Source: Agrococcus terreus
GTDB taxonomy: Bacteria > Actinomycetota > Actinomycetes > Actinomycetales > Microbacteriaceae
Assembly (NCBI RefSeq): GCF_014645235.1
Contig: NZ_BMLM01000001.1
Location: 496,001 to 560,000 of the forward strand
Length of the DNA: 64,000 nt
Direction of reading: 5' to 3'
Position numbers and translations under genes: made by a program. The notes beneath the pieces are model-generated. The model was not told the DNA's origin and made no database searches. It saw only the letters and a list, made by a program, of their open reading frames with translations. Positions 56,914-64,000 of this stretch are shown piece by piece. How positions within the stretch are numbered: position 1 is the stretch's first letter; the number at the start of each line of letters is the position of its first letter.

Positions 56914-57891
56914 ATGCAGCATCGTCGTTCCGCCGGCCTCGCCCTCGCGCTCGGCAGCGCCGCCTCCTTCGGCGTCTCCGGGATCGTCGCGGCATCGATG
57001 CTCGAGGCCGGCTGGTCGTCCGGAGCGGTGACGCTCGTGCGCATCGGCGGCGGCGCTGTCGCGCTCGCCGCGCCCACCCTCTGGCTGCTGCGCGGTCGCT
57101 GGGGCGCGGTGCTCCGGTCGTGGAAGGAGGTGCTCGTGCTCGGCCTCATGGCGGTCGCGCTCTGCCAGCTCGCCTTCTTCAGCGCGGTCGCCTACATCTC
57201 GCCCGCGCTCGCCCTGCTCATCGAGTTCCTCGGCCCTGTGCTGCTCGTCGGCTTCGGCTGGGCGACCACGCGGCGCGTGCCGCCGGGCCTCACGCTCGTC
57301 GGCGCCGCGGTCGCGGTGGTGGGCCTCGCCCTCGTCTCGGGCATCGGCGGCGACGCGCTCCACCCGCTCGGCGTGCTGCTGGCGCTCGGGGCGGCCGTCG
57401 GCAACGCCGCCTACTGGACGGCGGCGTCCTCGACGACCACCGAGCTGCCGCCCGTGGCGCTCGCGGGCCTGGGGCTCGCCGTCGGCGCCCTCGCGCTCGG
57501 CGTCGCCGCCGCGATGGGCGTGCTGCCGATCGCGCTGAACGGCGCGCCGGTCGTGCTCGCGGGCGCGACCGTGCCCGTGTGGGTCGCGGTCGTGATCCTC
57601 GTGCTCGTCGCCACCGCGGCCGCGTACGTGCTCGGCATCCTCGGCGCGCGCCGCCTCGGCCAGACGCTCGCGAGCTTCGTCGGCTACGCCGAGCCCATGT
57701 TCGGCATCCTCTGGACGGCGCTGCTGCTCGCGCTGCTGCCGACGCCGGTGCAGGCGCTCGGCGCCGCGGCGATCATCGGCGGCGTCGTGCTCGTGAAGCT
57801 CGGCCAGGCGAGGGTGCCGAAGCACGCGGTCCACGCGACGCCGGTGCACCCGGTGGCCGAGCAGGTGCCGGGCGCCGCGCCCGGCGACTGA
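56914..57891 (+). CDS. EamA/DMT-superfamily transporter
   Basis: 325 residues with ten hydrophobic spans in two EamA repeats, and a short hydrophilic His/Pro-rich tail. Segments SFGVSGIVAASMLEAGW and SPALALLIEFLGPVLLVG are typical of RhtA/YdcZ-type metabolite exporters. The likely substrates are amino acids or related metabolites. The TAGGAT at 56823-56828 is a possible -10, ~80 bases away from the ATG. Confidence 0.85.
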   Translation: MQHRRSAGLALALGSAASFGVSGIVAASMLEAGWSSGAVTLVRIGGGAVALAAPTLWLLRGRWGAVLRSWKEVLVLGLMAVALCQLAFFSAVAYISPALALLIEFLGPVLLVGFGWATTRRVPPGLTLVGAAVAVVGLALVSGIGGDALHPLGVLLALGAAVGNAAYWTAASSTTTELPPVALAGLGLAVGALALGVAAAMGVLPIALNGAPVVLAGATVPVWVAVVILVLVATAAAYVLGILGARRLGQTLASFVGYAEPMFGILWTALLLALLPTPVQALGAAAIIGGVVLVKLGQARVPKHAVHATPVHPVAEQVPGAAPGD

Positions 57892-57897
57892 GCCGGC

Positions 57898-58830
57898 TCA
57901 GACCTTCCGCAGCAGCACCGAGCGGATCGTGTGGTCCTCGGCCTTCCGCAGCACGAGGTCGGCGCGCGATCGCGTCGGCACGATGTGCTCGACGAGGTTC
58001 GGGCCGTTGATGGAGTCCCACACCTCCTGCGCGTACGCCCGCGCCTGCGAGTCGGTGAGGTCGGCGAAGCGGTGGAAGTAGGACAGCGGGTCCTGGAAGG
58101 CGCCGGCCTTCAGCGCGAAGAAGCGCTCGACGTACCACTCGCGGATGGCGCTCGTGCGGGCGTCGACGTAGATCGAGAAGTCGAAGAGGTCCGAGACCGC
58201 CAGGTGCGCGCTCGAGGGCGGCGGCTGCAGCACGTTGAGGCCCTCGACGATGAGGATGTCGGGCCGCCGCACGACGATCTCGTCGTCGGGGAGGATGTCG
58301 TAGGTGAGGTGCGAGTAGACGGGGGCGCGCACCTCCGCCTCGCCCGACTTCACGCGCGAGACGAAGCCGAGCAGCGCGCGCCGGTCGTACGACTCTGGGA
58401 AGCCCTTGCGGCCCATGAGGCCGCGCTCCTCGAGCACGCGGTTCGGGTGCAGGAAGCCGTCGGTGGTGATGAGGTCGACCTTGGGGGAGCCCTCCCAGCG
58501 GCGCAGCAGCTCCTGCAGCAGGCGCGCGGTGGTCGACTTGCCCACCGCCACCGAGCCGGCGACGCCGATCACGAACGGCGTCGGCTCGGCCTTCGCGCCG
58601 AGGAACGCGGTCGTCTCGCGGTGCAGCCGCGCCGCCGACTCCTGGTAGAGGCTCACGAGGCGCGAGAGCGGCAGGTAGACCTCAGCCACCTCGCGCAGCT
58701 CGAGCCGGTCGCCGAGGCCTCGCAGCCGCCGGACCTCCGCCTCGGTGAGCGGGTTCGGGGTGCGCGGGGCGAGCCGGGCCCAGTCGGCGCGCTCGATCTC
58801 GACGAACGGCGAGAGGATGGGGTGCGACAT
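57898..58830 (-). CDS. coaA: Pantothenate kinase, type I
   Basis: 310 residues. It phosphorylates pantothenate in the first step of CoA synthesis. The P-loop is [12 protein letters not shown] (residues ~92-103); [23 protein letters not shown] and [14 protein letters not shown] follow. It is divergent from glmS with only 34 bases between start codons. A TAGGCT hexamer lies 8 bases upstream, so the mRNA is leaderless or nearly so. Confidence 0.97.
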   Translation of the reverse strand: MSHPILSPFVEIERADWARLAPRTPNPLTEAEVRRLRGLGDRLELREVAEVYLPLSRLVSLYQESAARLHRETTAFLGAKAEPTPFVIGVAGSVAVGKSTTARLLQELLRRWEGSPKVDLITTDGFLHPNRVLEERGLMGRKGFPESYDRRALLGFVSRVKSGEAEVRAPVYSHLTYDILPDDEIVVRRPDILIVEGLNVLQPPPSSAHLAVSDLFDFSIYVDARTSAIREWYVERFFALKAGAFQDPLSYFHRFADLTDSQARAYAQEVWDSINGPNLVEHIVPTRSRADLVLRKAEDHTIRSVLLRKV

Positions 58831-58838
58831 CGAACGCG

Positions 58839-58844
58839 AGCCTA
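58839..58844 (-). promoter_or_regulatory. -10 hexamer TAGGCT for coaA
   Basis: On the minus strand it ends 8 bases before the coaA start. Confidence 0.45.
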
Positions 58845-58851
58845 GCGCCGC

Positions 58852-58857
58852 TAGGAT
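58852..58857 (+). promoter_or_regulatory. -10 hexamer TAGGAT for glmS
   Basis: It ends 7 bases before the glmS ATG and only 7 bases from the opposing coaA hexamer. Confidence 0.5.
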
Positions 58858-58864
58858 CGGGCCC

Positions 58865-60705
<1,841 letters not shown>

Positions 60706-60709
<4 letters not shown>

Positions 60710-60778
60710 GCGCCCGGCGCGAGGCATGACGGAGCGCCGACGATGATGGAGCACCGGATGGCGGAGGCCCGCGGATGA
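60706..60778 (+). other. Chain of three micro-ORFs bridging glmS and acpS
   Basis: GTG 60706 (overlaps the glmS stop) encodes VSARREA and stops at 60729. ATG 60726 encodes MTERRR and stops at 60746. ATG 60743 encodes MMEHRMAEARG and stops at 60778, on the acpS ATG. Every junction is a 4-base overlap. The third has GGAG and acpS has GGAGG upstream. It may allow ribosomes to be passed on; no peptide function is claimed. Confidence 0.3.
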
Positions 60779-61140
60779 TCGTGGGTCTCGGCGTCGACGT
60801 CGTCGACCTCGCGCGCTTCGAGCGGGCGGTGTCGCGCACGCCGCGCCTCAAGGAGCGGCTGTTCGCGCCCGACGAGCTCGTCGTCGACGGCCGCGAGCGG
60901 CCGCTGCGCTCGCTCGCCGCCCGCTTCGCCGCGAAGGAGGCCGCGCGGAAGGCGCTCGGCGCGACCGCGGGGATGCGCTGGGTCGACCTCGCGGTCGTCA
61001 CGGGCCCGGAGGGCGAGCCGATCCTCGACCTGCGCGGCACGGCGGCCGAGCGCGCCAGGGCGATCGGCGCGGCGCGCGTGCACGTCTCCATGAGCCACGA
61101 CGCGGGCGTGGCGACCGCGACGGTCATCGCGGAGTCGTGA
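60775..61140 (+). CDS. acpS: Holo-[acyl-carrier-protein] synthase
   Basis: 121 residues with GGAGG 7 bases before the ATG. It transfers phosphopantetheine from CoA to acyl carrier protein. IVGLGVDVVDLARFE binds magnesium, and RFAAKEAARKALG carries the catalytic Glu/Lys. It uses CoA, whose synthesis begins with the nearby coaA. The stop overlaps the next ATG by one base. Confidence 0.96.
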   Translation: MIVGLGVDVVDLARFERAVSRTPRLKERLFAPDELVVDGRERPLRSLAARFAAKEAARKALGATAGMRWVDLAVVTGPEGEPILDLRGTAAERARAIGAARVHVSMSHDAGVATATVIAES

Positions 61141-63002
61141 TGCGCGTCGAGGTGGACCCGGCCGCGATCGCGGCGAACGTCGCGCTGCTGCGCGAGCGCG
61201 TCGGCGTGCCGGTCTGCGGCGTCGTGAAGGCCGACGGCTACGGGCACGGCGCGGTGCTCGCCGCGCGGGCGATGCTCGAGGGCGGCGCGACGATGCTCGG
61301 CGTCGTCGACCTCGCGGAGGCCGTGGCGCTCCGCGACGCCGGCATCGACGCCCCCGTGCTCGCGTGGCTGCACGCGCCGGGCGTCGACCTGCGCGTCGCC
61401 GCCGACCGCGACGTCGAGGTCGCGGTGAGCTCGATGGCGCAGCTCGAGGCCGCCGCTGCGGCCGGCGCGGCCATCCACCTCAAGCTCGACACCGGGCTCG
61501 GCCGCAACGGCGTCGCCCGCGGCGACCGCGCCGAGGTGCTCGCGCGCGCCGCGGCGCTCGCGGCCGGCGGCGCGCGCATCCGCGGCATCATGTCGCACCT
61601 CGCAGGCACGAGCCGCGAGGCCGACCGCGCGCAGGTCGCCGACCTCCTCGCCGCCGTCGGGCTCGCCGGCCTCGGGCCGGTCGTGCGGCACATCGCGAAC
61701 TCCGCCGGCGCCATCGCGCTGCCGGAGGCGCGGCTCGACATGGTGCGCATCGGCATGGCCGCGTACGGCGTCGATCCCGAGGGGCCGAGCGGCGGCTGCG
61801 GCGCCGCCGAGCTGGGCCTGCGCCCGGCGATGCGCGTCGTCGTCGACCTCGCCGGCGGCCGGGCCGACGCGGGCCTCGACGCCGGGCTGCTCCCGGCGAT
61901 CGGCGCCCCGCTGCTCGTCGGCTCGCGGCGCGCGCGCGTGCTCGCGGTCGACCCGTGCGGCCTCCAGGTGCAGCCGCTCGACCGCTCCGCGCTGCCGCTC
62001 GACGGCGAGGCGGTGCTGTGGGGCGACCCGGCCCGCGGCGAGCCGAGCGTCGACGACTGGGCCGAGGCGGCCGGCACGATCGGCTACGAGGTCGTGACGC
62101 GCATGGGCGCCGCGGCGCGCGGCGCCGACGTCGTCCGCCCCGCCGAGGGCCTCGCACCCCGACGGGCGCTCGAGCTCGGGCTCGACGGCGAGCCGCGCCG
62201 GCTGCTCGGCGAGCTCGTGGGCGTCAAGCGCGTCGAGGGCGGCCTCGGCGTCTCCTACGGCGGCACGTACGTCACCGCCGCCCCCACGACGCTCGCGCTC
62301 GTCGGCCTCGGCTACGCCGACGGCGTCACCCGCAGCGCCACCGGCCGACCGGTCGCGCTCGACGGCGCCGCCCGCCCCGTCCGCGGCCGCATCGCGATGG
62401 ACCAGCTGGTGCTCGACCTGGGCGGCGCGGACGCCGCGGTCGGCGACCCGGTGGCGATCGAGCACGCCTCGGCGCCCGAGCTCACGGGCATGATCGGGCC
62501 GCGCGTCGCCGTCGAGCTCGCGGGCACCGTGCACGACGCCGACGCGATGGAGGCGCTCGGCGAGCGGATCGGCGCGGCGCTCGTCGCCGGCGACGCCGTG
62601 CTGCTCGTCGGCCCGCTCGGCGCGGGCAAGACCACCCTCACGCGCGGCATCGGCCGAGCGCTCGGCGCGCGGGGCACCGTGCAGAGCCCGACCTTCGTCA
62701 TCGCGCGCACGCACCGCACGGAGGCCGGACCCGACCTCCAGCACGTCGACGCGTACCGGCTCGGCGACGAGGCCGAGCTCGACGACCTCGACCTCGACCT
62801 CGAGGGCGCCATCACCGTCGCCGAGTGGGGCGCTCCGCTCGAGCACGCGCTCGAGAGCCGGCTGCTCGTCGAGATCGCCCGCGGCTCGGGCCCCGACGCG
62901 GACGACGAGGAGGACTCGCCGCGCGAGGTGCGCATCAGCGGGCGCGGGCCCGCGTGGGACGGGGCGCGCATGCGCGCGCTCGCTCGAGGAGGAGCATCGT
63001 GA
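61140..63002 (+). CDS. Alanine racemase (doubled C-terminal domain) fused to TsaE
   Basis: 620 residues in one open frame. Residues 1-~225 are the alanine racemase barrel, with the PLP Lys30 in VVKADGYGHG, LKLDTGLGRNGV and IANSAG. Residues ~226-325 are a degenerate C-domain that keeps only the final part, GDPARGEPSVDDWAEAAGTI followed by GYEV (Tyr316). Residues ~345-440 are a second C-domain holding the catalytic Tyr373 in GVSYGGTYVT, GYADG and GRIAMDQ, but not that final part. Residues ~468-620 are TsaE, with P-loop GPLGAGKTT (Lys497). Racemase activity would make D-alanine for the wall; TsaE is the ATPase of tRNA t6A synthesis. ATG 61140 is chosen over GTG 61137. It overlaps tsaB by 4 bases. 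Confidence 0.85.
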   Translation: MRVEVDPAAIAANVALLRERVGVPVCGVVKADGYGHGAVLAARAMLEGGATMLGVVDLAEAVALRDAGIDAPVLAWLHAPGVDLRVAADRDVEVAVSSMAQLEAAAAAGAAIHLKLDTGLGRNGVARGDRAEVLARAAALAAGGARIRGIMSHLAGTSREADRAQVADLLAAVGLAGLGPVVRHIANSAGAIALPEARLDMVRIGMAAYGVDPEGPSGGCGAAELGLRPAMRVVVDLAGGRADAGLDAGLLPAIGAPLLVGSRRARVLAVDPCGLQVQPLDRSALPLDGEAVLWGDPARGEPSVDDWAEAAGTIGYEVVTRMGAAARGADVVRPAEGLAPRRALELGLDGEPRRLLGELVGVKRVEGGLGVSYGGTYVTAAPTTLALVGLGYADGVTRSATGRPVALDGAARPVRGRIAMDQLVLDLGGADAAVGDPVAIEHASAPELTGMIGPRVAVELAGTVHDADAMEALGERIGAALVAGDAVLLVGPLGAGKTTLTRGIGRALGARGTVQSPTFVIARTHRTEAGPDLQHVDAYRLGDEAELDDLDLDLEGAITVAEWGAPLEHALESRLLVEIARGSGPDADDEEDSPREVRISGRGPAWDGARMRALARGGAS

Positions 63003-63577
63003 TCCTGGCCGTCGACACCTCGCTGGGCACCTCGGTCGCCGTGCTCGACGGCGACGAGGTGGTGTTCGCCGAGCGCGCGGACGACGCCCGGCGCCACGCC
63101 GAGCACCTGGGCGGCATGCTCGAGCGCGCGCTCGAGGGCCGCCGCGACCGCATCGAGCTCGTTGTCGCCGGCATGGGGCCGGGCGCGTTCACCGGGCTCC
63201 GCGTCGGCATCGCGGCGGCCCGCGCCGTCGCCCTGGGCCTCGGCGTGCCGTGCGAGGGCGTCGCGAGCCACGCGGGCGTGACCCAGGGCGACGCGCAGGT
63301 CACCACCGACGTCCGCCGCCGCGAGCGCGCCTGGAGCCTCGTCGAGGCCGGGCTCGTCGTCGACGGGCCGCACCTCGCCCCCGCCGACGCCGTGCCGGAT
63401 CCCGGGCGCCCGGGCCTCGCGCGCATCGACGCCGACGCGATCGACGCCGCGCTCCTCGCCCGCGCCGCCGCGCGCGGCGCCGCCCGCATCGAGCAGGCGC
63501 TCTACCTGCGCGAGGCCGACGCGGTCGCCTCCGCCGGCCCCAAGCGCGTCAGCCAGCCGACGGCGGGGCGATCGTGA
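62999..63577 (+). CDS. tsaB: tRNA threonylcarbamoyladenosine synthesis protein TsaB
   Basis: 192 residues from a GTG (GTGA overlap). The ASKHA-fold start ILAVDTSLGTSVAVLDGDEV and the MGPGAFTGLRVGIAAARAVA motif identify TsaB. It works with TsaD and TsaE in t6A37 modification of tRNA; tsaD is expected beyond rimI. GAGGAGGAGC lies before the start. It overlaps rimI by 4 bases. Confidence 0.94.
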   Translation: MILAVDTSLGTSVAVLDGDEVVFAERADDARRHAEHLGGMLERALEGRRDRIELVVAGMGPGAFTGLRVGIAAARAVALGLGVPCEGVASHAGVTQGDAQVTTDVRRRERAWSLVEAGLVVDGPHLAPADAVPDPGRPGLARIDADAIDAALLARAAARGAARIEQALYLREADAVASAGPKRVSQPTAGRS

Positions 63578-64000
63578 TCCTCCGCACCGCCGACCCGGCC
63601 GACCTCGATGACATCATGCGGATCGAGCAGGCGTCGTTCGGCCCGAGCGCGTGGGACCGCTCCACGATGGCGCAGGAGCTCGCGAGCGAGTGGGGACGCT
63701 ACGTCGTGGCCCTCGACGAGCACGGCAGGATCCTCGGCTACGCGGGCCTGCGCGCCGTCGGCGTCGAGGGCGACGTGCAGACGATCGCGGTCTCGGAGGA
63801 GGCGCGCGGCCGCGGCGCGGGCCGCGCCCTGCTCGAGGAGCTGCTCGCCGAGGGAGGCCGGCGCGGCGTGCGCGAGCTCTTCCTCGACGTGCGGGCCGAC
63901 AACGACGTGGCCCGGCGCCTCTACGCATCCGTCGGCTTCCGCGAGATCGGGATGCGGCCGCGGTACTACCAGCCGGAGGACGTGGACGCCGTGGTGATGA
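63574..64000 (+). CDS. rimI: Ribosomal protein S18 N-acetyltransferase RimI (3' end cut)
   Basis: 142 codons from a GTG (GTGA overlap with tsaB) to the window edge, with no stop yet; the family is ~145-160 residues, so it is nearly complete. The GNAT fold shows the acetyl-CoA loop RGRGAGRALLEEL and the FLDVRADNDVARRLYASVGF segment with the typical Asn and Tyr. RimI acetylates the N-terminus of S18; the tsaB-rimI-tsaD order is common. Confidence 0.93.
   Translation, partial: MILRTADPADLDDIMRIEQASFGPSAWDRSTMAQELASEWGRYVVALDEHGRILGYAGLRAVGVEGDVQTIAVSEEARGRGAGRALLEELLAEGGRRGVRELFLDVRADNDVARRLYASVGFREIGMRPRYYQPEDVDAVVM

Noticed and set aside
58831-58864. A glmS ribozyme or riboswitch upstream of glmS
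   Set aside because: Only 34 bases separate the coaA and glmS start codons, and the predicted transcript has no leader, so there is no room for the ~150-base ribozyme.
62547-63002. A separate tsaE gene starting at the internal ATG 62547
   Set aside because: There is no stop between the racemase and TsaE parts and no clear ribosome site before this ATG. An internal second start cannot be excluded, but the single-frame fusion is what the sequence shows.

Overview
The window is high-GC actinobacterial DNA. GTG starts are frequent, stop codons are mostly TGA, genes are tightly packed with ATGA/GTGA overlaps, and an r-protein supercluster occupies much of it. The combination of a divergent type VII secretion locus, short-form adenylate kinase, phosphotransferase-type mannitol uptake, a type III PKS operon and an alr-tsaE-tsaB-rimI run suggests Microbacteriaceae (for example Agrococcus or a relative). 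That placement is an inference from gene content; no 16S gene or database match was used.

Layout. (1) 1-6248: the end of a type VII secretion (ESX-like) locus. It holds the C-terminal part of an EccC/FtsK ATPase, an ESAT-6-like protein with no WxG motif, a small helical partner, a candidate secreted membrane-active substrate, and four uncharacterised proteins joined mostly by 4-base overlaps. (2) 6265-10940: the str operon rpsL-rpsG-fusA-tuf. (3) 10981-26980: a 16-kb accessory block between tuf and rpsJ, genes that often lie close together in related bacteria. It holds a nucleotidyltransferase-like protein, an RmlC-like epimerase, a LysR/MFS divergent pair, an IclR regulator with hutHUI for histidine breakdown, a type III PKS-methyltransferase-FAD monooxygenase operon, a separated hutG-like gene, an MT0933-type small protein and two membrane proteins. 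(4) 27064-39461: S10 and spc operons through secY, adk and map, lacking rpsN at its usual place. (5) 39612-43991: an inserted block of HPr, mannitol PTS (mtlA, mtlF), mtlD and a DUF3419/BtaA-like gene. (6) 44007-47247: infA, rpmJ, rpsM, rpsK, rpoA, rplQ, lacking rpsD. (7) 47285-54790: a GH15 glycosidase, truA, a HAD phosphatase, a DivIVA-like coiled-coil protein, then rplM-rpsI-glmM. (8) 54816-64000: an APC permease, CGNR zinc-finger protein, EamA transporter, coaA, glmS, acpS, an Alr-TsaE fusion, tsaB and the start of rimI.

How the parts work together. Most of the window is translation and export machinery. glmM and glmS both feed UDP-GlcNAc for the wall, and alr supplies D-alanine. The hut genes convert histidine to glutamate under probable IclR control. 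The PKS operon probably makes an alkylresorcinol-type phenolic lipid. The mtl block takes up mannitol and converts it to fructose-6-phosphate.

Regulation visible in the sequence falls into two classes. Genes with Shine-Dalgarno sequences sit behind ordinary promoters with structured leaders (rpsL, rpsJ, infA, rplM). About a dozen accessory or metabolic genes instead have a TANNNT hexamer only 6-8 bases before the start codon, which predicts leaderless mRNAs. GC-rich hairpins without T-tracts divide the r-protein cluster into segments.

The most unusual single gene is 61140-63002. It is an alanine racemase whose C-terminal domain is present as two complementary, partly degenerate copies, fused in frame to TsaE.
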